From: Haliclystus octoradiatus
Taxonomy: Eukaryota > Cnidaria > Staurozoa > Stauromedusae > Haliclystidae
NCBI GenBank assembly: GCA_916610825.1
Contig: OU744449.1
Coordinates: 20,615,344-20,679,343 of the forward strand
Length of the DNA stretch: 64,000 bases
Direction: 5' to 3'
This document shows, one piece after another, positions 27,301 through 34,888 of the stretch. The position numbers and the translations under genes were made by a program. The notes beneath the pieces are model-generated. The model worked only from the letters and a program-made list of their open reading frames with translations. It ran no database searches and had not been told where the DNA came from. The stretch's first letter is position 1, and each line of letters begins with the position of its first letter.

Positions 27301-30300
27301 TGATTGAGGTGTTGGCTGCTGTTATTTGATGCTGGTCAAATATGCTGGTTGATTGCTGCGAATTAGGATTTGTGTTGTTGTTGCTGCTATGACATGCTAA
27401 TGCCTGGGCCGTTCCACTATCGTTTGTGTTGTTGTTGTTGTTGCTATGCTATGCTATATTAATGCTTTGGGCCATGCCGCTATCGTTGGTGTTGTTGTTG
27501 TTGCTGAGCTATGCTATATTAATGGTTTGGGTCATGCCGCTATCATTGATGTTATTGTTGTTGCTATGCTATGCTATGATAATGCTTTGGGCCATGCCGC
27601 TATCGTTGCTGTTGTTGTTGTTGCTGAGCTATGCTATATTAATGCTTTGGGTCATGCCGCTATCATTGATGTTATTGTTGTTGCTATGCTATGCTATGAT
27701 AATGCTTTGGGCCATGCTGCTATCGCTAGTGTTGTTGTTGTTGCTATACTATGCTGTATATTTATGCTTTGGGCCATGCTGCTGTCGTATTGTTACTTAA
27801 ATATCAATGTAACTTTCCGTATCAAATTTAGCTGTGATTTAGTTGTCACATATCAATATAGATATTCCCTTGTAAATTCATGAATTGTCTGTGAATGTTC
27901 ATGAAAATTGGGGCCATTTAACGTTCATGAACTGTTCATGAACTCCTGAACTGTTTCCGCAGGGGAAGTCTTATGGTACCCGCATAAATATAATTGTTAC
28001 TTGAATATCAAATTAACTTTCCATATCAAATTTAGTTGTGATTTAGTTGTCATACAACAATATAGATATTCCCTTGCGAATTCATGAATTGTCTGTGAAT
28101 GTTCATGAAAATTGGGGCCATTTAATGTTCATGAACTGTTCATGAACTGTTCATGAACTCCTGAACTGTTTTTGCGAGGGTTGTGATCGAATATCTCCCT
28201 AGATTTATTTTCAAACTATTTAGGAAATCACCAAACCATGCAACCAGATATGATTTATATGCAGATACAATATACAGAATCATATTCCATATTTCACATC
28301 AGATCCGTTTTTTATCAATGTCTATTCCATACTGTATAAATAGTATATGTATCATTTCATGCATCTTCCAATATATTTTCATAGAATGTGGTCTTTCTTT
28401 TTTAGGTTGATAAATTTGGGCATGGTACAATAAAAATTAAGGAGTTGACAAATTTAGAAAGGTTTTTATCTGATAGAAATATATAGAAACAGTATTTAAC
28501 GATACATTTGTGACGCTTGTTTAAACTCACATAATAGGCTTTAAAAAAGTAGTGTATAAAGTTTTATAATTCTGAATTTCATATACACTCCATTGACTGC
28601 CATTGACCTCCTTCTTGAGACACAGATGATTTCCTACTGTTGGCTTGAAGTAAATTTTTGTGTGACGTGACAAGACAAAGCCTTTTTCCATCTATATTCA
28701 AATATATTTTGTAAACAGTTCATCCATGGGCAGGCAGTTAATGGACTTAAAATCAGCCCATTTTCATGAACAAGTTTTATAAACAGTTTGTTCATAAACA
28801 GTTCATGGATGTTAAATGATTCAATTTTTATGGACACATTTTTAAGACAGTTCGTTCATGAACAGTTCATGAACGCTAAATGAACCAGTTTCTATAAACC
28901 TATTCTATAAACAGTTTAGGAATGTTGATTGACCCAATTTTGATGAACCGTTCATGAAGATTGGGCCATTTAACGTTCATGAACTGTTTTCATGGAAGTT
29001 CATGAAAATGAAAGTATTCACATTTTTATGAGTATTCGACGAAAATGTGAAAAGACTACTAAACAAGCTGCATCTATTACCATTAATACTGGTACTCTAT
29101 ACTGCTTATTGCTTATTTTTTGATTGTAACATTTTTGTTTATAGAATCGATGAGTTAATTCTTTTTGGCTTACGTACTATTAAAGGAATAGAATTCGAAG
29201 TTAGTATTTCGATATCATTTATATGTTCATTTGTTGAAATTCTAATGTTGTGTTTATTGTTTTATTTTGATCAGTGATTATTTTTCTCTTATTATATAAC
29301 GTAAATATACATTTTAATTTGATTATACGGAGTCCTGGCCTCGTATCAGAATAAGATTGATGTCACATAATTATGCAAGATTAAGGTGATTCTCACCAGG
29401 ATCCTCACATTTTTATTTACTTCTGTTGACATGATTGCAATAAGTTCTATTTTAAGCTTCGAAGCTATGACAATTAATTGATCGAACAGAGGTGATGAAT
29501 TTATTCACTAAGAACAATAGATTTACCATGCATCGATCAGAAACTACCGCTCTAGGTTTTTGAGAAGTGGTTGGACAGAGAACTGCGCAAATCACAAAGA
29601 CTCTATTCCTTTGTGAATGATTCGCGGTCTATAACACAGACTAAGATTTTCATAAACACTTCATGAACCGTTCATGGTCTTTTATACAATGTTCCGTTCT
29701 TGAACCCATGAACCGAGTACGCAGGTTAGTAATATCACGATGTCATTCATTTTCAGTAACATAATTTATCAAATTCAACCATTTCACTTTTGTTAATATC
29801 ACAACCCAATTATTATCACAATATTTGACCCTGAAAAAGCTCACTAAGTTTGTGACCATTCATTAACACCTTATAACCATTTTGTGAATCATTTATACAT
29901 GAAGGGTTCATGGACTATTTGTGAACGATAATTACCTGTTAATCCTGAACTTATTCATAAACTTTAAAACTTAGCCACATTACATTTGTTGGCTGTTTTT
30001 ACGGGGATGAACACAGCAGGACATTGATATTGGTAAGACTACGCTATAGCTACATTTCAGTAAATATAATGCATGGAAATTAGATAGAATTACAAGATCA
30101 GGATATTATTCAATGTTAATCCTGTATGGGTTATATATAGATGAGAGATGTAGCTCATAAATAAAATTATTTTATATTATCAAGGCATGAAAAGGAAATG
30201 GAGGGCAAAATAAATCGATCTTTTCTAAACCATTAAGTAAAACATAAAAAGGGGAATAAAATTTGCATATTATTCTAAACCCCGGTGAAGCAGTTTCATG

Positions 30301-31515
30301 AATTTCAAGTGGCGAAACGTTAACGAACTGTTCATGGATGGTTCATAAACAGTTTTTAATGAAAAAGTTCATTGTAAACAGGCCATTTTGTGTCCGTGAA
30401 CAGTTCATGAACTCTGTTGATATTGCTGTACTCTGTTATGCTTGTATCTTTCTCTTGCGAAATGTTTTGCCGTCCTGAGTCGTATATAGAACATTCTCAA
30501 TTATTTTTCTTTTTTTGGTATTTGTGATGAAGTTTGGCCAATAAATCAGACTAATATCAACCATCTTCAACTATCTCTGTTGACTAGAGCAATGTTGCAG
30601 TATTAATTCTAAATTACTGATATGTCATTATTTTGTTTATTTGAGGTTCTTCACGAAATATTTCCGATAGTAGTACTGAGAGATAAAATAGCATCTGCAG
30701 CATCACTTCATCGATATTTTGAAAATAATTTATTAGAAATTGATATAAAGTAAGTGTTTGAGTTGATTTCAGTGTTTGAATTGCCATTACTTTTAGTTTC
30801 ATGTTTTTCATTTGTGTTCTGGATAAATATACGTACTTGAGTATCTATCCCTAACTCTAACCAGATACGTTTTAAAGTTAAACTAATGATAAATTTGAAA
30901 AACAACAATGTCTCATATTCTATAAGGTGTTAATAGTTTGGGACGGACATTTAGATATACCACACTATTCATGTATGGCAGTCTTGGCTGGAAAACTGAA
31001 AATAGCATTCATAAACTCTTTAAAAATATATTGTTGTCTTATTTTTAGTTGACATTTTTGTTCTAGTTCTTCGTTTTCACTGTTTTGGGAATTGAAGTAT
31101 TGCAAAAATTATTCATTTGCTTAAAATTTGATATCCACAAAATTGTAAATCTTCAAATATGTGGATCATCCATTTGATAATTGGCCCTTTGACCCTATAA
31201 AAACAGTTCATGAGCGTTATTACATGGCTATTTTTCTTTAACTGCTCATGAAAACATTCATGAAAAACAGGTCATAAAATACTAATGAATAGTTCATGAA
31301 TTGGTCATAGGAAAATCTCGATGATTTTTAGTTGCCTAGGATGGAGCTCTATAATTTATATGCCATCATTCCTTTTGTTGTTGCTGGCTCACTCACTTGG
31401 TTTTTGTTTTAGAGGTTTGAGAGCGACTAAAGCTGGCTTATCATATATAGATACCATAGCAACAGATGTATGTATTACAATTGAAAATATAATATCGTCA
31501 TCGAGACAAGTATAA
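3284..31515 (+). CDS. RSAD1: RSAD1/HemW-like radical-SAM protein, C-terminal part, 13 exons
   Basis: Exons joined by splice phase: 3284-3329, 4643-4704, 21437-21542, 22491-22583, 22704-22754, 23879-23932, 24576-24639, 25402-25414, 26775-26847, 28406-28461, 29145-29199, 30646-30749, 31413-31515. They give 292 in-frame residues and a stop. Every junction keeps phase. Motifs in family order: AGITRASIGVQSLDD, FDLMFGHP, HVSLYQLTMEKGTPM, RYEIANFAKKGFESRHN-TSYW, YIGIGPGAHGR, IQTLSPNQWM, KFGHGT and LFGLRTIKGI. These follow the HemN/HemW order, and the HNxxYW and GxGPGAH motifs are family hallmarks. RSAD1/HemW proteins are radical-SAM heme chaperones, mitochondrial in animals; the role here is inferred from the family. 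The N-terminal exons with the CxxxCxxC cluster motif are outside the window. The segment between GIEFE and VLHEIF is about nine residues shorter than in the human protein as I recall it, so one small exon may be missed in 29200-30645. Confidence 0.92.
3436..4275. mobile_element. 840-bp foldback element, copy 1, 7-bp TSD
   Basis: It starts CAAGATATTACAAC and ends with the inverse TATTATAATATCTTG; the arms pair over about 370 bp each. It is flanked by the direct repeat attttat (3429-3435 and 4276-4282). The short central loop carries sequence also found in copy 2 but in opposite orientation. Apparent ORFs in the arms occur on both strands because the element is palindromic and are not genes. 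The superfamily is not recognised. Confidence 0.8.
4643..4704 (+). CDS. RSAD1: RSAD1 exon b (SLDDTTLEVLGRDHDAESAL)
   Basis: Acceptor gatcttaag (A at position -3), donor CTCAG|GTATTA. It encodes the S-x-x-D-x-x-L-x-x-LGRxH segment that follows SIGxQ in HemW proteins. It ends with two bases of an Arg codon completed by the next exon 16.7 kb away. Confidence 0.9.
4729..7736 (+). repeat. Tandem ~3-kb unit 1 of 5
   Basis: It begins actagcaatgag, 24 bp after an RSAD1 donor, and runs about 3.0 kb to the next copy. Parts: a tRNA-like sequence on the minus strand (about 5426-5499), a spliced-leader-like block (6377-6505), a 60-codon ORF (7535-7717) and a short AT repeat at the end. It resembles the other four units almost throughout by eye, apart from small indels. 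Confidence 0.9.
6377..6505 (+). ncRNA. Candidate spliced-leader-like RNA gene, unit 1
   Basis: Seen in order: TATTTAAAT (6347-6355); about 30 bp later a stretch of roughly 36 nt ending in ATG (6410-6412), followed at once by the strong donor GTAAGT; a potential hairpin gtttgc...gcaacc (6437-6466 region); an ATTTTTG Sm-like site (6479-6485); and a terminal hairpin GTAACA-caaggtt-TGTTAC (6485-6503). This is the layout of a spliced-leader RNA (leader, donor, stem-loops, Sm site). Flatworm leaders are about 36 nt and often end in AUG. The 5' end is placed by assuming initiation 30 bp after the TATA-like box. No leader sequence was recognised by identity, so RNA function is inference. Confidence 0.35.
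7737..10781 (+). repeat. Tandem ~3-kb unit 2 of 5
   Basis: Same order of parts: tRNA-like (about 8431-8502, minus), spliced-leader-like block (9387-9515) and small ORF (10576 onward). It ends with several copies of the 8-mer cgaaatat. Confidence 0.9.
9387..9515 (+). ncRNA. Candidate spliced-leader-like RNA gene, unit 2
   Basis: The leader-like stretch, ATG|GTAAGT (ATG at 9420-9422), Sm-like ATTTTTG and final hairpin match unit 1; only a base after the donor and one near the Sm site differ by eye. Confidence 0.35.
12422..12550 (+). ncRNA. Candidate spliced-leader-like RNA gene, unit 3
   Basis: Same block with ATG at 12455-12457. The leader-like part is identical to units 1 and 2. Confidence 0.35.
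13300..14130. mobile_element. 831-bp foldback element, copy 2, 7-bp TSD, inside unit 3
   Basis: Ends CAAGATATTATAAT and its inverse; flanked by gtattgc at 13293-13299 and 14131-14137. Units 4 and 5 carry the uninterrupted site (tatgtattgctgatatc), so filled and empty sites are both present. Arms of roughly 370 bp pair. The central loop is inverted relative to copy 1. Confidence 0.88.
14646..17691 (+). repeat. Tandem ~3-kb unit 4 of 5
   Basis: tRNA-like near 15341-15410 (minus), spliced-leader-like block at 16288-16416, small ORF from 17478, and a terminal run of cgaaatat repeats. It holds the intact site that is filled in unit 3. Confidence 0.9.
16288..16416 (+). ncRNA. Candidate spliced-leader-like RNA gene, unit 4
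   Basis: Same block with ATG at 16321-16323, identical by eye to units 2 and 3 through the terminal hairpin. Confidence 0.35.
17692..20712 (+). repeat. Tandem ~3-kb unit 5 of 5
   Basis: tRNA-like near 18386-18456 (minus), spliced-leader-like block at 19333-19461 and small ORF at 20520-20708. It passes into a separate minisatellite at its right end. Confidence 0.9.
19333..19461 (+). ncRNA. Candidate spliced-leader-like RNA gene, unit 5
   Basis: Same block with ATG at 19366-19368. It differs after the donor (gtaagtttt) and by one base in the middle hairpin (cgtgc for catgc). Confidence 0.33.
20700..20945. repeat. Minisatellite, ~45-55 bp units
   Basis: About five imperfect repeats of a motif containing gtgatatataaacagacag followed by a TATTA/ATAAGT stretch. 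One copy of the same motif ends unit 1 near 7707-7735, so the minisatellite probably grew from the unit's terminal sequence. Confidence 0.8.
21120..21262. repeat. GTTCATGAAC-family copy ending ttcgcagg
   Basis: It contains repeated ttcatgaac motifs, ggggccagttaacgttc and the terminus cctgaactgtttttcgcagg. It lies just upstream of RSAD1 exon c. Confidence 0.65.
21437..21542 (+). CDS. RSAD1: RSAD1 exon c (NISFDLMFGHPNQNMKSW)
   Basis: Acceptor tttcccttag, donor CACAAG|GTGAAT. One base completes Arg, then 35 codons containing VFNGNISFDLMFGHPNQ, equivalent to the DLxxGxPxQ motif of HemW. It lies directly after the tandem-repeat intron. Confidence 0.92.
22162..22389. mobile_element. GTTCATGAAC-family copy with both ends
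   Basis: It opens with CCCCTGCGAAAAACAGTTC and closes with gaactcctgaaaagctttatgcag, the eroded inverse. It lies in an RSAD1 intron about 100 bp before exon d. No coding sequence. Confidence 0.6.
22491..22583 (+). CDS. RSAD1: RSAD1 exon d (HVSLYQLTMEKGTPM)
   Basis: Acceptor atttcttgag (G at -3), donor GAACTG|GTTTGT. It has 31 codons with the conserved H-x-S-x-Y-x-L-x-x-E-x-GT motif. A later AG at 22512-22513 would break phase with exon c, so the TTGAG acceptor was chosen. Confidence 0.9.
22704..22754 (+). CDS. RSAD1: RSAD1 exon e
   Basis: Acceptor gattactttag, donor GTTCAG|GTATTT. It has 17 codons, ELPTADETASMYNFAVQ, phase 0 to phase 0. It matches the helix before the YEISNFA motif. Confidence 0.87.
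23130..23539. mobile_element. 410-bp inverted-repeat element (MITE) with 9-bp TSD
   Basis: Direct repeat gagcataaa flanks it (23121-23129 and 23540-23548). Ends are inverted: tatttgaccggcagtcgcag at left is matched by the complement of tgcgactgccgatcaaata at right. The interior has TTAGGG-like motifs (23240-23300) and a tRNA-like stretch (about 23346-23422) with gtagctca and ggttcgagtcc box-like motifs. A 9-bp duplication suggests a Mutator-like mobiliser. Confidence 0.75.
23879..23932 (+). CDS. RSAD1: RSAD1 exon f (RYEIANFA)
   Basis: Acceptor tttatcaag (A at -3), donor AAGAAG|GTGATG. It has 18 codons, FLENAGLYRYEIANFAKK, carrying the family YEIxNFA motif. A downstream TTTTTAG|AG alternative would shorten the helix. 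Confidence 0.9.
24025..24491. repeat. Tandem GTTCATGAAC-family repeat, ~60-bp units
   Basis: About seven imperfect copies of a unit containing gttcatgaaaattggggcc and atttaacgttcatgttctatt, ending in the family terminus gaactgtttttcacaggga. It lies in the intron before RSAD1 exon g. Confidence 0.75.
24576..24639 (+). CDS. RSAD1: RSAD1 exon g (SRHNTSYW, YIGIGPG)
   Basis: Acceptor tatttgcag, donor GGACCAG|GTAAGA. It encodes GFESRHNTSYWRGVPYIGIGP with the HNxxYW and GxGPGAH signatures of HemN/HemW. It ends one base into the next Gly codon. Confidence 0.95.
25402..25414 (+). CDS. RSAD1: RSAD1 13-nt microexon h (GAHGR)
   Basis: Acceptor cttttccag, donor GGCAG|GTATGG. Thirteen bases complete Gly, encode Ala-His-Gly and start an Arg codon finished by the next exon, giving GPGAHGR exactly as in the family. 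Skipping it would break the reading frame and remove the conserved His. Confidence 0.85.
25612..25752. repeat. Eroded GTTCATGAAC-family copy
   Basis: Contains gagttcatgaacagttcatg and later tttaacattcatgaa, ending ccagaggga. Part of the family dispersed through RSAD1 introns. Confidence 0.5.
26775..26847 (+). CDS. RSAD1: RSAD1 exon i (IQTLSPNQWM)
   Basis: Acceptor ttgtgtag, donor AAACAG|GTCGGT. One base completes Arg, then 24 codons ending STIQTLSPNQWMKQ, the family IQTLEPxxWM segment. Confidence 0.92.
27418..27790. repeat. Minisatellite of ~60-bp units with 120-bp higher order
   Basis: About six units built on gttgttgttgttgctatgct and aatgctttgggccatgccgc; alternate units match best, giving a 120-bp period. 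Two frames stay open because the unit length is a multiple of three. It is intronic in RSAD1, so the hydrophobic 20-residue repeats it would encode are not taken as a gene. Confidence 0.85.
27868..28170. repeat. Two GTTCATGAAC-family copies in a ~200-bp duplication
   Basis: Copies at about 27868-27964 and 28073-28170 both run from a cccttg end through ggggccattta to a gcagggg- or gcgaggg-type end. The sequence before each (ttagttgtgatttagttgtc type) is also duplicated. The second copy ends about 235 bp before RSAD1 exon j. Confidence 0.7.
28406..28461 (+). CDS. RSAD1: RSAD1 exon j (KFGHGTIK)
   Basis: Acceptor ttcttttttag, donor GAAAG|GTTTTT. It encodes VDKFGHGTIKIKELTNLE plus two bases of Arg. 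FGHGT is conserved in animal RSAD1. Confidence 0.92.
28716..29012. repeat. Eroded GTTCATGAAC-family sequence
   Basis: Several degenerate ttcatgaac and cagttcatg motifs, with ttgggccatttaacgttc near 28962. It lies in the intron before RSAD1 exon k. Confidence 0.5.
29145..29199 (+). CDS. RSAD1: RSAD1 exon k (LFGLRTIKGI)
   Basis: Acceptor gtttatag, donor TTCGAA|GTTAGT. It encodes IDELILFGLRTIKGIEFE, the MGLRTxxGI motif of the C-terminal HemN domain. Confidence 0.93.
29640..30420. repeat. Scattered degenerate GTTCATGAAC motifs
   Basis: Clusters near 29650-29725 (ending gagtacgcagg), 29895-29950 and 30283-30420 (opening ccccggtgaagcag). Otherwise this RSAD1 intron shows nothing recognisable. A smaller eroded cluster follows at about 31195-31315. 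Confidence 0.45.
30646..30749 (+). CDS. RSAD1: RSAD1 exon l
   Basis: Acceptor tttatttgag (G at -3), donor ATAAA|GTAAGT. It has 34 codons including LHEIFP and FENNLLEID, matching the winged-helix C-terminal segment. It ends with two bases of a Lys codon completed by the last exon. Confidence 0.88.
31413..31515 (+). CDS. RSAD1: RSAD1 terminal exon m
   Basis: Acceptor tttttgttttag. One base completes Lys, then GLRATKAGLSYIDTIATD and a 15-residue tail to TAA. The LRxTxxGLxxxDxI pattern is the usual end of HemW. No poly(A) signal close by is convincing; an AATAAA lies near 32120. Confidence 0.9.
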
Positions 31516-32250
31516 ATGATGTAAAGCCTGATATAGCTGTTTTTACTGAGTTTTTGACAGATATATTTGGTAAATAATGTACAATTTTTCCTTTACACAT
31601 TTGGATACTGTCCGTAAACAGATTGCTAAGCGCACATTGCTGTTATTTGAAATTGATCTATTTACAACATGATAGATATATATAGATATTAGTATATTTA
31701 AAGACATATAAACAGCTTGTTACAGGGATTTCTTGGCTAATTTATAGTATTTACAGTTTATAAGTATGATTCATTATAAGGTTGTTGATGTCTGACTGAT
31801 TTTCACAATGCAAAATGGTATGTTCTATTGATAATTTTAGTCTATTTTTATTTTCTACTTTGTATTATAATTTGCCTAAATTTTCTATCTGACTATATTT
31901 ATTGAGGAGTGAAGCCCCACGGAAGGAGAACGTTCTTTTATTGCGGTCAGTGTAAACACGAGGAAGTGTATATAGATTTGTACGTGTGTTGTATGGTGCA
32001 TTTGAATTTTGGAGTAAAGATTCCAAAGTACTTCCACATAAACCATGAGCTGACTGATGGATTGTACATGCTGTGCGCGATTAAGCTAAATCTTTATGTT
32101 TAACCAGTCAAGTTCTTGTAATAAATTGGTCATTTTATCAAATTTACGTTTTCGATGTACTAATTTTGCGGCCCAATTTTGAACTCCAATTTGGACGCCG
32201 CGTTGAGTTTATGCCTTTGTGCACGACGAACACACTTCTAGTGCATACAT
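31516..32250. other. No gene seen; probable RSAD1 3' region
   Basis: AT-rich sequence after the RSAD1 stop. A 64-codon open stretch at 31909-32103 has no recognisable domain and starts on GTG. An AATAAA lies near 32120. Confidence 0.4.
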
Positions 32251-32258
32251 ACATGGCA

Positions 32259-32573
32259 TTAATATTTTTGATTCAACAACTGTTTTAAATGTTTACGCTG
32301 TTTGGAGATAGCTCTCAACCTTAATGTTGCTGTTTTTATAATTTGACCAATGTGTCTCTTAAAATTCATTTCATCATCAAGAATAACTCCACGGTTTCTA
32401 GCGCTTGCAACGTATGTTAATAGTTGATTGTCTATTGATAAAAGTGGTAATTCTGCATCTTTGATCTTTGATAAATCTATTAAAATCAGTAGAGATAGTT
32501 CACGTTGTTCCATTGTGTTAAAGATCGTATCTATTATATTTAGCAATGGTAGAACTACTAAGCTGAAATCCAT
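32259..32573 (-). pseudogene. CR1-type reverse-transcriptase fragment
   Basis: A 104-residue open stretch contains GVILDDEMNFKRHI and a following helix typical of the RT thumb region in CR1/L2 LINEs (the LGV-x-LD-x-x-L-x-F-x-x-HI pattern). Its first part (LLNIIDTIFNTMEQ and LLILIDLSK) resembles RT motif A, so an internal segment including the catalytic YADD appears deleted. Unrelated in position to the intact RT that begins 540 bp to the right. Confidence 0.55.
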
Positions 32574-33112
32574 GTTGATATTTAGTAAGCAGAGGTGAGA
32601 TGTGGGGGTATATCTGAAAGTACGTTAATCTCTCTAATCCATGGACGAGCTAATAAGAATTAGGATGTCCCTGTCCCCTACATTATAGGGGTGTGTTGAG
32701 CATGCCTTCAGCCTAAAAATGTCTGTAAGTAAAGCAGTTTGGCTCAACGATAAACCCCACAGGGGAGTCCTTCCATACTTTTCATAAGAGGGTACTAATA
32801 CTATAATGTTATGTTATATATTTGCATGTTCCTTTTTTAAAAGATGTATTTTCTTGCCTTTGTTAATTATTAATTTTGACCAAATAAACATATGTTTACT
32901 TTTGATCGTGAGGGGGATATAATAATAATAATAATAATATGAGTATTTATAAAGCGCCCTTTACGAGAAAATCTCCACAATGGCGCTGTACAGTGCAATA
33001 AATCATACAAGTGTTAAAAATTAAATTAAAAATATAAATATTTACAAGTTAAAAAATGATAAAGGATCAAAAATTTAAAAATGGACAACTATTTAGGGAT
33101 TAAAATTTGTTT

Positions 33113-34888
33113 TTACAATGAGGCATATGCTTCTCTAAAAAGCTGTGTCTTCAGCTTCTGTCTAAAAATAGTAAAAACATTGCAAGTCTTTATATTACTT
33201 GGTAAAGAGTTGTAGGCAAGTGGCCCCGCTATATGGAATGCACGTGATGCATAGTTGTTTTTGTATCTAGGGACACATATATTACAGTTATTTACAGATC
33301 GGAGACGTGGATAGTTTTCGGTTAACTCCAATTTAACGCACATGTCAGATATATAAGGGGGTGCCATGCCATGCAACGCCTTGAATACAAATATACAGAG
33401 CTTGAATTTAATACGCTGCTGTATAGGCAACCAATGCAAATTGTCTCTCACATAGTCTTTGATAGAATGAAATTTGGACCGTCCAGATATAATTCGTGCA
33501 GCAGCATTGATTATCACTTGCATTGGTTGTAGCATACTTGTTGGTGAATTTGCATAAAGTGAATTACAATAGTCTATACGAGACAATACCAAAGCATATG
33601 CAGCATCGCGAAGGGAACTATAATTCAGCGATCGTTTTATAACTTTGAGTTGACGTAATTGGTAAAAACATGAACGCACAACAGTTTTAACTTGGTCCAT
33701 GATGCCTGTGTCGGATCTGATTTGAACTCCTAGGTCTCTCATCGACTTTGTAGGATGAAGGTCGACACCAGAGAATGTAACCGATGGTGCTGAAAAAGTG
33801 TTGGCTCTCCTCAAAGATGAGCACCACATCAACTCTGTTTTGGAAGGGTTTAGTCTGAGTCTGTTTGACGCTAGCCATCCATGTACCTTTTGCAGACAAT
33901 GCTCTATCTTCAGAGCTGCAGATTTCGTCTCATTTGGTTTAACATGAAGATATATTTGAGTATCGTCAGCGTAGCAATGCGATTTCATACCACAGTCTTC
34001 TATCAATTTTGGGATGTCTGAGGTATATAGTAAAAAGAGAAGCGGTCCTAGCACAGAACCCTGTGGAACACCATGTGCTAACGTCAAGGTTGAAGATTGT
34101 ATATTGTCGTGTAATACACACTGCGAACGATCTAATAGGTAGCTTTTAAACCAAGAAAGGACATTTCCACCAATGCAATGAGTTTTTGTTAGCCTGTGTA
34201 TAAGAATATTATGATCGACTGTATCAAAGGCAGCGCTAAGATCTAGAAGTGCTAAGGGCGATATATTGCCATTGTCTGCAGCCATAATAATATCAGACAT
34301 TACTTTCAACAGTGATGTTTCCGTTGAATGGTATAAGCGGTAAGCTGATTGCATAACAGGTAACGATCTGATGTTATCAAGGTGATGCTTAAGTTGTCCA
34401 CAGACTAGCTTTTCCAAGATCTTGGCCAGCGTCGACAGATTTGATATAGGACGATAATTGTTGAGCTCATCACTGTCAAGTCCCTCCTTTTTAATAAGGG
34501 GAGTAACATATGCTTTTTTAAAAGACAGTGGAACATATCCTTCTGTGATAGACCTGTTAAATATCGTGGTTAAATAAGAAATGATGTCCCTTGCTATTCC
34601 CTTCAATATTCTTGTCGGAAGTGGATCAGATATTGATTGTTTATTTGGTAAAGAAAAAATTACTTTCATGACTTCGTCATCTGTAAAGGGTTGGAAATGG
34701 GTGAGTAGTTCAGCTTCACATTCGTGATATGATGGTGATGCGGCATGCTGAGTGTCTGATCGCACTTTATCGACCTTCTGTTTGAAAAACTCAGAGAAAT
34801 GTTCAGCTGAATGGCAAGATGGATACTGCTGTTTCTCTTTGCCTAACAGGTTATTAATTACAGCCCATATCTTCTTTGGGTTTTTCAC
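33113..34888 (-). CDS. LINE reverse transcriptase (CR1/L2 type)
   Basis: 591 open codons. Motifs: NYRPISNLSTLAKILEKLV, box A LALLDLSAAFDTVDH, GVPQGSVLGPLLFLLYTSDI, box C CYADDTQIYL with both catalytic aspartates, the LNPSKTELMW and MRDLGV segments, and a C-terminal region with HWLPIQQRIKFKL typical of CR1/L2. It copies LINE RNA at the target nick (target-primed reverse transcription). The start shown is only the first in-frame Met: the frame is shifted by one from the endonuclease part upstream (near 34885-34910), so the element is not intact. Confidence 0.9.
   Translation of the reverse strand: MKNPKKIWAVINNLLGKEKQQYPSCHSAEHFSEFFKQKVDKVRSDTQHAASPSYHECEAELLTHFQPFTDDEVMKVIFSLPNKQSISDPLPTRILKGIARDIISYLTTIFNRSITEGYVPLSFKKAYVTPLIKKEGLDSDELNNYRPISNLSTLAKILEKLVCGQLKHHLDNIRSLPVMQSAYRLYHSTETSLLKVMSDIIMAADNGNISPLALLDLSAAFDTVDHNILIHRLTKTHCIGGNVLSWFKSYLLDRSQCVLHDNIQSSTLTLAHGVPQGSVLGPLLFLLYTSDIPKLIEDCGMKSHCYADDTQIYLHVKPNETKSAALKIEHCLQKVHGWLASNRLRLNPSKTELMWCSSLRRANTFSAPSVTFSGVDLHPTKSMRDLGVQIRSDTGIMDQVKTVVRSCFYQLRQLKVIKRSLNYSSLRDAAYALVLSRIDYCNSLYANSPTSMLQPMQVIINAAARIISGRSKFHSIKDYVRDNLHWLPIQQRIKFKLCIFVFKALHGMAPPYISDMCVKLELTENYPRLRSVNNCNICVPRYKNNYASRAFHIAGPLAYNSLPSNIKTCNVFTIFRQKLKTQLFREAYASL

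Noticed and set aside
27426-27883. Two overlapping ORFs with Leu/Val-rich or Ala/His-rich repeats
   Set aside because: A by-product of a 60-bp minisatellite in an intron.
30018-30030. Possible 13- or 16-nt microexon between RSAD1 exons k and l
   Set aside because: Good splice signals, but either length breaks the 0-0 phase.
31909-32103. 64-codon ORF with several Cys residues
   Set aside because: GTG start, no recognisable zinc motif and no splice context.
33687-33899. Minus-strand ORF inside the LINE RT
   Set aside because: Other-frame shadow of the 591-codon RT.
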